From contig NW_006497610.1 in NCBI RefSeq assembly GCF_000471905.2, positions 2,387,020 to 2,451,019 on the forward strand: DNA of 64,000 nt, in the 5' to 3' direction. A program made the position numbers and the translations under genes. The notes beneath the pieces are model-generated. The model searched no databases. It was not told the DNA's origin and saw only the letters and a list, made by a program, of their open reading frames with translations. Numbering within the stretch: position 1 is the stretch's first letter; every line of letters begins with the position of its first letter. Shown here in pieces: positions 35,260 through 45,700 of this stretch. The stretch is from Amborella trichopoda. Taxonomy: Eukaryota > Streptophyta > Magnoliopsida > Amborellales > Amborellaceae.

Positions 35260-36884
35260 CAGTGTTTTAAAAATCTGCGAGTCGAACCGGATTCGCCCGG
35301 TTCGATTCGAAAACCGCACAGTCCGTACCGATTCCATCATAAAATTGGGAACCGCCCGGTTTCAGAGAGAACCGCTGGTTCCCATCTTGTTCACGCACGT
35401 GTTCTCGTTCAGTCGTGTGCATTCACACGTGCGTACGTACAAGGTTGCTCTAATATTTTGGACATCGCCCGTTTTCAGAAGAGTTATAGAATCGGATGGA
35501 CATCGCCCGTTTTTAGAAGAGAATCGGCGATTCCGGCTGATTCACTGTATAGAATCGGATGGACATCGCCCGTTTTTAGAAGAGAATCGGCGATTCCGGC
35601 TGATTCACTGTATAGAATCGGATGGTGACGTCATGTCTCGGCATGTACGACGTTTCCAAGGGTAATTGGGATATTTGTCTTAAAAATAAAAGTAATATCG
35701 ACATTGTCGTATGGCAGTACCATATTCATATACACCCAAGTGTTATCCCATGTACCGTTCGCTCGCACGCTGTTGAAGAGCTCATCCTCACATGTTTTAT
35801 AAACTTGGAAGTCGCTTGATATTTCCGATGTGGGACAATTCCCACTTGCCTTCAACAGCGTGCAAGCCATTGTCACACAAGCTATTACCTAATAAAACGG
35901 GCGTATAATTTTTCCAAGCCATTAACTATTGCAAGCCATATGTGTAGCATTTTAATTTAGCGTGTCAAATTAATAGCACTAATAAACGGCTATATAAAAT
36001 TTAAAAATAAATTAGTAGCACTCATTAATTTAGTGTGTCAAATATAAATTTTTTTTATGTTTATTAGTAAAATAATTTTTTCGATGGGTTTTATTAAAAT
36101 ATTTTATTTTTATTTTTATTTTTTTGTAGCTATTGTGCATATTGCCGATAAGATTTTTTTTTTTAATTTTGGCATCTTTATTTTTCAATTTTTTGGGTAA
36201 AGTTATTTTGAATCTTTTAATATAATTACATTAGAATTTATTGGTGGTTTTATTTTTAATTTTAGTCATATGATATGGAAGCCTCTTCTAATAATTTTTA
36301 AATCACTTTTTAATTAGATAATATTTTAAAATATTTTTAATTTGTTATTATTTATCCAATAAAATAATTATAAAATGTAAACTAATAATTATAATTTCAG
36401 TATATAATATTATAATTAGTTAGGTTGTAATAATTTTGGATTATAGTTAGTTAGGCTGTAATAATTTGAGTTTTTTTAACGAATTAGGGTTTTTCTCCAA
36501 AATGAGATTTTAATGGCCATTCCTTCAGTGATTAGTCTACACTTTATAATAGTCTATGTATAATTATATATTTTATCCATGATAATTCTATGATTTTTTT
36601 TTATGTGATCCAATTTAATATTTAATTTAAGTTTATACAGGGAAAAAACATCTCAATATATACAAATTGATGAGAAAAATAAAAGTTAATAATGTAGTAC
36701 CCTCATTTCTTATTGGATTTCTAAAAAACAACATTTATAATGAATTTTAATCATTTTTTCGGATTTTTTTGAATCTTTAATCCGACCGATTTAGCCGATT
36801 CTCAATTCGGATTGCCGATTCGTCGATCCGGATCAGTTTTTGAGATGCCCGATCCGGATCACCGATTCGCTTTTTAAACCATTG
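35260..36884. mobile_element. Non-autonomous hAT element, CAGTG family, copy B
   Basis: It starts CAGTGTTTTAAAAATCTGCG and ends GCTTTTTAAACCATTG, with a perfect 8-bp duplication AATAGAAG (35252-35259, 36885-36892). Ends and subterminal motifs match copy A; the interior differs in places. A 63-bp unit (CATCGCCCGTTTTTAGAAGA and onward to ATAGAATCGG) is repeated about 2.5 times at 35460-35624. 1625 bp, no transposase. Confidence 0.9.
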
Positions 36885-37194
36885 AATAGAAGGTAAAAAC
36901 ATAGCAAGAAGGTTTAAAATGATATAGTTGGAACTCGTGATAAAAGATATAAGGATTTATGATTTTATTTAGGGGTATAGTTTTTGATAGAGTAGAAAAA
37001 TATATTAGCGTATTTATAATATATTTGGTTTTTTTATTCAATATTGAATATTGTATTCAAGCGTATTTATAACATGCATGTGTGATGTACGTGATAGGTG
37101 AATATTAATCACTTAAATATATTTATTTTTGAAAAATATTTTCAATAAAATATGGTCATAGAGAGAATGCAATGAATTAATCTTCACAGTTTAT

Positions 37195-37590
37195 ATAAGG
37201 TTGCAACCTTAAAATGTAGAATTATATATGCATCTAAAAAATTCATCAAAAAAAAGTGGTTTTAATGTTGAAAAACTCTTAAAATGTAGAATTACATATG
37301 CACATCAAAAATTCATTAAAAAAGGTTGTTTTAATGTTGCAAAACTCTTTAATTGATCATCTCAACATCGCGATGTATGAATATGAAAGAAAAAAGATTT
37401 TGAGTCTCATAAACAATGCATCTTGCAACACATTATTTAGACTGTACAATTTAAAGATTTTCATATGTTTAACCATTTTTGGAGTTTAAATTTTATAATT
37501 AGATATGAAAATAGATTTTGAGATAATCTTAATATCATTTTACACTAAAATTATATATTATGATAAAATTTGGAGGTGCACCTTAAGATA
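37195..37590. repeat. MITE family A, rearranged copy
   Basis: The left end TTTATATAAGGTTGCAACCTT is followed by a partly duplicated piece (TAAAATGTAGAATTA at 37210 and 37278). Family A interior then runs to TTTGGAGGTGCACCTTAA near 37587. The terminal inverted part is incomplete. Confidence 0.5.
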
Positions 37591-37655
37591 ATATAAATTA
37601 CAAAATTCAAAAAAAAAATGAAAAAGAATTGCTTGGCATGAAATAAAAATATAAA

Positions 37656-37865
37656 CCACCATCATCATCATCATGAAAGCCTTATCTCAATTATTTGAGG
37701 TTAGCTGCATGGTTTTTGTTCCTCCATTCGTCATAAGGTCATGAGTCATGATAAAATGTAACAAAGTTTTGGACGGACTGCCTACCTAACGTAATTCACC
37801 TCTTTTACTCAGGCTTGAGACAAGTTAAGGAAAAATTTAATAACCTCTATTAGACCAACAATAAA
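37656..37865 (-). repeat. RTE-type LINE 3' tail and associated repeat, minus strand
   Basis: CATCATCATCATCATGAAAG followed by CCTTATCTCAATTATTTGAG is the reverse of the RTE 3' UTR and (ATG)n tail seen at 20030-20085. It continues into the block shared with 17142-17300 (CTGCCTACCTAACGTAATTC). Probably an RTE-mobilised non-autonomous copy. Confidence 0.6.
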
Positions 37866-37869
37866 AGAT

Positions 37870-39145
37870 GAACTGAAAATATTTTTTAAAAAAAATAAAA
37901 AAAAGAAATACAATTTGTGTAAAAAAATGAAAATTATTTTTCTTCAATATCGATTTGAATTTTGGAAAATGTAATAAGGAAAAAAAGAGAATGCAAAAAA
38001 ATGACAAACTTTATTATATTATGTTTTATCATAAATTATTTTCTCAAAAAAAGATATATTTACAATTATATTGTTTGCATGAAAAGGAACGAAATAAAAT
38101 ATTTGCATTATATTAGAAAAATGATGTAACGGAGTACGTAATAACTTTTGTTTTTGGCAAGAATATATTTACGAATATATTATCATTTAAATTATATTAT
38201 TTACAGAAATACTGAAAAATAGGATTTTTTGCATTAGTATTATTTTTCAGATAATATATTATAGTTTGCAAAAAAAGACAAAAAAAAAATCTTACTAATA
38301 TATTATAATATTTTTTTGCATAAAATAAAAAATGGATCATCTGTATTTTTCCAGTTTTTTATAAAATCAGAGACTGGAAGAGATTATTTTAGAAAAGGAA
38401 AAAAGAAAATTGGATGATTTAATATTTTGTATTAGAAATAAAAAGAAAGTTACTAAAGAATAACCAACAAAAATGAAAATGACAAAAGAATTAGAAGATC
38501 CGATTTTGGAATATGCAAAAAAAAATTGGTAAAAAGAAAATGAAAAAAAGGAAAGGAATTATTTGCATTATTTTAATTTAGAGATTTATCCTAACTAATT
38601 TGTTATGTTCCCATGTCCTCCAGCTGTCTCATTTCATTTAAGTACATGTTGAATGATTTAAAGAGACGTGAGGATCACGATAGAAGTTTAGAGGACAGAT
38701 ATAAGAGCGCGACACTTAGGAGGACATTAGGAATTTTATTTGGTATTGGAGAGAGATTTTCGGATAGATGATAGTAAGATGATATAGGGAACATAGGAGA
38801 AAGATCACGTATCCATTAACTCTGTCTCAAGATTTAATGTTACCCTCTATATCTTAAACTCCATTTTTGTGCCCTACATTCTCTCTAACAATGAGGTATC
38901 TATTTATTCTTGCGACATATGTGACCTAATAGTGTATGTAGTAAGATATGAAAAGGAGGAGAACAATCATTCTTGAAATCATATGGCCAGAGCTGAATTG
39001 GGGATAGAGATGACACTAGAGGACCATCACTCACCAAGCATAATGGGTTGGTCTAAGATAAAAAGCTAGACATTCTACCTCCAACATCAGTGCAAATCAT
39101 CTCCCAATTTGTGCTCCGATGTCCAAGCGTCAATTTTAGGCAATG
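37870..39145. other. AT-rich intergenic, nothing recognised
   Basis: Long runs of A and T to about 38560, then mixed sequence. No gene, RNA or clear element. Confidence 0.4.
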
Positions 39146-39149
39146 AAGT

Positions 39150-39245
39150 TGTGATGCAACGAGTTGGGCTCCGATCTGAGTGGTTAGTAGTAAACATCAA
39201 GCAATACTACATCTCAAGTTCGATTCCCACCACTGAACTATCCAA
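39150..39245 (+). repeat. tRNA-derived SINE
   Basis: GAGTGGTTAGTAGTAAACAT gives an A-box-like start and CAAGTTCGATTCCCACC a good B-box (GTTCGATTCC) about 40 bp later. Confidence 0.5.
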
Positions 39246-39257
39246 TAATAATAACAA

Positions 39258-39357
39258 AATTCTGATTCAAGGCTTACAGCATCTCCCAGCTAACCAACCC
39301 AAACAAAAATTGTGATTCAAGGTTCACAGCATCTCCCAGCTAACCAACCCAAACAAA
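39258..39357. repeat. Tandem duplication of about 50 bp
   Basis: GATTCAAGG.T.ACAGCATCTCCC followed by AGCTAACCAACCCAAACAAA occurs twice in a row. Confidence 0.85.
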
Positions 39358-39465
39358 GGATGAGACCAACTGGCTTTATCACACTCAATAAGTATATTTC
39401 GATGCAGTGAAGAACAGTGTGCTTGTCAATTTGTTGCCAATGGACATATGTGCGTGTGGGCATGA

Positions 39466-39487
39466 GAGAGAGAGAGAGAGAGAGAGA
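39466..39487. repeat. (GA)n microsatellite
   Basis: Eleven GA repeats. Confidence 0.9.
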
Positions 39488-39689
39488 TGTGAAACTTCAG
39501 GTGACAAGTCTTCACTATTTTATATCTATGAGCTTCAATTGAAAAGCAGCACCCAGGTGAATGTAACAAAATTACCCATCCCAGCTTATTAACAATCCAT
39601 AGCACATGAATACATACAATGGGAAGAGTTTAGCGATACTGCATATTGTGTCCTAAATTTGAAATTGTTACAATACACTAAATTTACAG

Positions 39690-40200
39690 GGAAAATGCAT
39701 GCACCTTCAGTAATTACTACTCTTTGACTGCACTTCTGCTGAACGAACAGAATCCAATATAGTTGTAAAAACATGAAATGGAACCAAGATCCATGATATC
39801 ATTAACCTGCATGAGTTTCTCAGTTGTCTTCGAGGAAAGTTAAAGGCGGCCAGGCTTGCAAGTGCAATGGGCAGAAACCAAGTCCAAGAAAACCACTGTT
39901 CTTCAACCCTGCAGGAAAGCTTAATGGATGAATTTGCCGTTGACAAATTGTCACAAACCTCACTCCAAGAAAGGTAAATTTCTGGGCTATGTTTGAAGCC
40001 CCAGTTGGCCTCAGGAGTTTTTATAATATACTGAGGGCAACTAAAAGAATTCTGCAATATAATAAGATAAAATTTATAAAAAGAAAATACACATTTTTTT
40101 AAAGAGAAAAGCTCAGTGTGAACATGGCATCGTCTCAAAAGACTCAAATAGGAAGCATCACATCTAAACCTACAACTAAAATTACAAGGCAATCATAGTA
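39690..40200 (-). other. Possible spliced 3' UTR of the ARMC8 gene
   Basis: On the minus strand this unique-looking stretch contains TTTCCTGCAG|GGTTGAAG at about 39912 and ATGCAG|GTTAAT at about 39806, which could bound an exon of about 107 bp. A 161-codon open frame lies here, but it resembles no protein I know. It lies 2.4 kb after the ARMC8 stop, so a spliced 3' UTR or a neighbouring non-coding transcript are both possible. Confidence 0.25.
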
Positions 40201-40777
40201 CTTTATTAGCATAAGGTCTTTAAGAATTTTTTGTAATGATATTGTCTCAACTAGTCATTAATCTCTGAAGCCTTAAGGTCAACATAAATTCATGAATAGC
40301 ATGTTCTTAAGGGTATTTGTCATCATTTTCAGACGAGCAAACTTGATCTACATTAGAATACTGTATTGACTAAAGCCAGGAAATGGTATTCTTTTCAAGT
40401 CATGAAAAATGAAAATCATCAGAAAATGGGAAGAGGAGGAATGGCTTTAAATTAAAAGGGCTCAGAGAGGCTAAACATGGGTTACAATGGACATGGCACC
40501 AGAAAGTCATGAGCAAATTAGAAATTTCAGGGAGAGTTTTGGAGCAGATGTGGGATGTCCAGTATGATGAATGATGAATGAGTTAGGGGGACTCAAAAAG
40601 TCTCTACAGCACCGCAGGCGATTCAAAAAGTAGAGTGCATGAAATTAGCATAGCATGGTGTTTTAAGGATGCAGAAACTAAAATCAAGGAAGCGTTTACC
40701 TTGGTCGCATTCTTAGTGAGGACAATTGTAAACTACCTGACTAGAAAAGGATTGACTCAACAGGACTTGATCAGCAG

Positions 40778-42190
40778 AAGCTCCAAACCACCTCATCGAT
40801 TGCTGGTCTACTTTATATGGTGTGCAGTTAGTTTATATTATGCCTTCCATCATAAATTCATAGTGAAGGAAGCAACAGTTGTTCATCATCGATGAAAGAT
40901 AGTTAAAGCATCCAAAAAGCTTCAAACCACCTCAATGATTGCTGGTCTAGCTTATATATGGTTTGTAGTTGTTTACTCTATATCAGTGTTTCAAAATTTG
41001 TTGCCCCGATCCGAAATCGGACGATACGGATGGGGTATCGTCCAATCCGTCCTGGATCCCAGAATATATCAGGATCCAGCCGTCCAGACAGATCTGTACC
41101 CGGTTCTACCTGTTCTGTTAGCATACACCGCCACGTGTCATTTAGATACGGATCTCTACCTGTTCTGTTAGCATACACCGCCACGTGTCATTTAGATACG
41201 GATCTCTACCTGTTCTGCTAGCATATGATGCCACACGGCATTGGTTTTCGAAATCTAGGCCGACAAAAAGAGCAGAGCACGCTCCACCCTACTTCATAGG
41301 GAACAGTGCCACTTCTTTGTGGCAACAACTTTCAATTACGTGAACAACTACCCTTGTTGTGTTTTAGTCTTTATAATGCCTTCTAAAGGCTAATTTCATG
41401 CACTACTAATAATAACCTCTCTCTCTCTCTCTACTAACCATCCCTTCCATTATTTGTACCATAGAACTTCTTTTAAAAATCAAAATCCTAAGTTAATACA
41501 ATAATGCAATAAATAAATTGAATAAGAGAGATTTATTTTATTTTCATGTTGCATTTTAGACTTTATTTTGATTATAAAATAAATGTAATAGACAACAAAC
41601 ACTCAATAAGAGACAGGTTCTCAGTATTTACATATTTTTTACACAATAATGAAAAACCATAATACAAATGTCACTATTTCTTTAAGAAATTAAAAAATTA
41701 GATTTTTGAGAAGTAATAGTATTTTTTAAAAAATAATATGTTCTATATGCAAAATTATTTTTTTAACCTTATAATATAGAATTGTTCTCTAGTATTCTTA
41801 AATTATTTTGATGTAATATTATATTATAATTAATAATTGTATACACATCCACATAGGAAAACGTCTCAGTGTTCACCTATTTTTTCAAAGTAATGAAAGT
41901 ACATAATGCATCACTCCTAATTTCTTTTAGAAACTAAAAATATATATATATTAGAGATTTATAGTGATTTTTTGAAAAAAATTTGGGACAAAAATTGCCC
42001 ATTCGGCCGATTCTCCAATCCAATCCACCGATACCCCGATCCGACACGGGTATTGGTGTGACTAATTCGAGTCACCGATCCGTTTTTTTAAACCTTGCTC
42101 TATAATATGTGCTCTATAATAGATTCACAGTGAACTAAAGAACTTAGTTGTTCATTATCAAATGAAAGAGAAATCGAGTACCCAAAAAAA
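40778..42190. repeat. Tandem duplication of about 140 bp, second unit split by a hAT element
   Basis: Unit 1 (40778-40918) begins AGCTCCAAACCACCTCAT and ends GCATCCAAAA. Unit 2 begins AGCTTCAAACCACCTCAA at 40919, is cut at 40983, and resumes at 42098-42190 with matching TTCACAGTGAACTAAAGAAC and GTTGTTCATTATCAAATGAA. The duplication therefore predates the insertion. Confidence 0.75.
40984..42097. mobile_element. Non-autonomous hAT element, CAGTG family, copy C
   Basis: It starts CAGTGTTTCAAAATTTG and ends CCGTTTTTTTAAACCTTG. Flanked by CTCTATAT (40976-40983) and CTCTATAA (42098-42105). The subterminal CCGATCCGAAATCGG and CACCGATCCG motifs match copies A and B. A 50-bp unit (TGTTCTGTTAGCATACACCG and onward) repeats at 41107-41220. 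1114 bp, non-coding. Confidence 0.85.
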
Positions 42191-42575
42191 ACCAAGAACA
42201 TAATTGAAGATACCATAATAATGCAAAAGACAGTAAACAAAAAATCAAAAGAGGTCAAGAAAATGCATTATAAAAGGTATAAAACAGTGTCGATGGGAGA
42301 AAAATGATATGGAAAACCATAATTGGATGTGATGCAGGATGCAATGTGCTGCATTGCATCCTTATACAATGTGCCTGTCTGTGCCTATAAATATACAGAC
42401 GATTTGAAATACTAATAAGACATTTCCAAGGTCATCATAATCTCACAGGATAATCAAAATTAGGGTGAAATTCATTATTACCATATTTCAACTCACCAGA
42501 GATTACTTTGGCCAGTTGTCACCAATTGCGCCCAAAGAAGGACCCAACACTTTGGGCTGTGAATGAAGATAGACA

Positions 42576-42691
42576 TCAATTCCCAGAAGCCATAAGTTGA
42601 TCCATGGCCATCTTTGCCCGAAACTGTGAACAGACCAACATTGGCTACTTTTTCTTGTGTAGAAGGAAGAGAGAGAGGGAGAGAGCGACAA

Positions 42692-42742
<51 letters not shown>

Positions 42743-45700
42743 TCACCTTTACATCCAAACAAGGATCATTGACCATGATCTTTATTGCACAAGTTATCCC
42801 CGCACCACGTATTCTAGCAATCCGATCAACTGCACCAGGACTATCCAGATGAGATAGGTTTATGATACACCAGAGGGTAGCAACCCGCAGTTTCGGGGAG
42901 CTGCTGTCCTGCAAAAATTTGATCAAAATGGACTGATTGCGCCCATCCTCTGGAAGAGGAAAAAGAATACGCATAACCTCTTCCTTGTGGAACTCATCAC
43001 CAGCCGCTATATTGGCGAGCACATAAATCCCCTGCAAAAGAGGAGAATTAAACAGTGTTGCTCCAGAGGGATGAGCAGAATCATATACCAAAAAAATAAC
43101 CTTACAAAGAATAAGCGTTTCCATTATAATGGAATTCAATCATGATTCATTACACATTGATAGGATTCAGCCATCAATGATTGAACCAGGTAAAATTTGG
43201 CCCAAGGAAAAAATCATAGTGTTTGAAAGAAACCATTTCCATGCTCATATAGGCAAACAACTGCTTCCCTTTTTGCGATTAGTACCTAAACTTTTTTCAA
43301 AAATTAAGAAATGACTAGGTTATCTAAAAGCATTAAAAAAGGGACAATTTTTCGTCTATGACGTCCTGAGAATGAATTGCCAATGTTGCCAGGTCTAGAT
43401 TCCATGTAGTCCCGCCTAATAATTGCCCACACATTTACTTTCTAGAGCAAGAAGCATGGCAGATTCTTTGGCAAGAGAAGTAGGAATTAGACGATCTCCT
43501 TTCCCCCTCTCAAAATCTCCCTTCTTGAGATATACTCAACTGCGTCCCTTTTTGCAATTAGTAACTAAACTTTTTTAAAAAATTAGGAAATGACTAAATT
43601 ATCTAAAAGCATTAAAAAAGTGAAATTTTCTTCTGAGGTCTTGAGAATGAATTGCCAATGTTGCCAGATCCAGATTCCCCGCCTAATAATCGTCCATACA
43701 TTTTCTTTCTAAAACAAGAAGCATGGCAGATTCTTTGGCAAATGAAGTGGTAGTTAGACCCTCTCCTTCCCCCTCCTTTCAAAACCTCCGTTCTTGAAAT
43801 ATACTCGTGTGCGCCCGCACTCACTTGCATGCCCGCATGTCCGCCGCACACGCACAAACCAGCCTGCCTGCACGCACGCACACATGTGCACGCGCACACA
43901 CTCTCGCCCACCCGCACGCACCCACACACCTGCCCGCACGCACCCACTCGCACACACGCACGCACCCACACACGCGCATGGTAACACACGCACGCACGCA
44001 CACACACACACATAAATGATATAGTCTTCAGAAAGGCAAGGGTTTGCAAGACATGCTAGATGAGGTCTCGGAAAAGGGATTACAAGAAAAGAGGACTAGT
44101 CATGGTTTCGTGTCATGAATATGATGGAGAGAAGTGTTGCCTGTAAATACATATGGAGAGTATATTGGTCATATTTCTTGGGGTTGTGTCTAAGTTGGGT
44201 TTTTATCAAAATATAGATTGGAATGGGTCCAAGCAGTGTACAATACTGAAGAGTATTAAGCATGCACAACCTGATCGAGATATGGTATGAAATTAATCCA
44301 TTATAACCTCATCCTGTACAGGAATCAATCCATGTTCTGACCAAAAATACCCATGCGCGTGGTCACTATTTCGGGGGGTATTAAACCCCCCCAAACGCAA
44401 AAAACAACCACAAATGTTGCTGTTTTGGATCAAACGAAGAGGAAGAAAATTATGGTGGAAATTTGTTTGAAAAAAAATTGTCGATTTTCTCTAGGTGTTG
44501 GTTGGGTGGTTGATTGGGATTAGCTTGGGCGTTGTTTTGAAGAAGTTTGAGCATAGATTTGTCAACATATCGAGGGTTGAGATTGAGACTTGAGGGTTGA
44601 GATTTGAGATTGAGGCTTGAGACTTGAGTGCTAAAAGCTGATTAGATCATCTTTTGATTTCTAATGTCTTCTATGATTTGTCTTGACTCTTGAACTCTTC
44701 ATAGCCTTGTAGTGGTTGTATATATCTTTGCTTTGGAGTTCGCAATTGCAAGTTTGTGATTATGGTTTTTGGATGTTTATGAATTATGATAATACGATGT
44801 CTTCTGAAAAAAATACCCATGCGCGTGGTCACTATTTTTGCCCATGAGCAATGCGGTGCATATGTGCTATGCAGCCGCATAAGCAATGGGATGCAGTGCA
44901 TAGCAAATTGTGCGCCCCTATGTGATGAACTTTGGGGTGCATAGCACATTGTTCTATGCGGCGATGTGGCTGCATTTTACAACAATGTGAGGAACCTTCT
45001 AAGTAATTAGAGGCAGGAGAACTTCTCAGGCCTACTAGTATCCAATTAGACCAAGGTGAACCTTGGGTATATGCAACTTAAGCTTTAAGAAGGTAAGGCC
45101 CACCTCATCTGGTGGAGGATGTATATATAGTTTTGTTTTTCCATGTCGATCATAGCATGAATGGGGTGGCTTATGTATGGGTGAAGGAAGAGGTGGGGGT
45201 TTCAAATCTCTTGGTTATCTTCAGCTAGTCCTCGTTGTGAAGATGATCTCTCATTATCTCTATTTGGTTCCACATTGTTTTGCTTCATATTGTAATTTCA
45301 GTTTGATTAATGAGATTGTCACCCTCCCCTCCAAAAACATAAATAGATCCTCTCTTTCTAAACCAGTTACAAACAACTCTTACAATATGACATAAATCTT
45401 AAGTAGTTACCAACCTGAATGCAGATTCCAACACTGGAGGCATTCCATACTTGCCTCGTAACAGCATTTATTATGAGACCATCCTCTGCGAACACATAAT
45501 TGATACAGTCAACATTTCCATTCACAAGATTACGCAGAAGAACCAATGCATGTTCTTGGACAAATGGTTCTGGATCTGTAAGATGGATAAATATAATTGA
45601 GTCAGGAAAAAAGATAAGCACAATTCATTCTTTAATGAATCAAGATTTCTTATTGTCAAGTTAAAAAAGGAACAGTACCACATATCAGGCTTGCCAACGT

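Larger units (their letters stand above)
33270..37010 (+). mobile_element. RTE-type LINE 3' fragment, split by two hAT insertions
   Basis: The pieces 33270-33378, 35069-35259 and 36885-37010 together follow the end of the RTE protein in degraded form (GTTGAGATCATGTTGAGATG; then TAGACTTGGATGGGTTGGAT; then AACTCGTGATAAAAGATATA). Each gap is exactly one hAT element with its 8-bp duplication. A partial repeat of the GAATAAAG-containing stretch lies across the first insertion. Far more degraded than the copies at 12691 and 19425. Confidence 0.65.

Noticed and set aside
35189-35665. 158-codon plus-strand frame with repeated ESDGHRPFLEENRRF
   Set aside because: A translation of the 63-bp tandem repeat inside hAT copy B.
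42604-42852. 82-codon plus-strand frame with Arg-Glu repeats
   Set aside because: Antisense to ARMC8 exons 7 and 8 and the (GA)n tract.
43612-44049. Cys/Val- and His/Thr-rich open frames on both strands
   Set aside because: They translate the CA/CG alternating tract; all frames are open because of the repeat composition.
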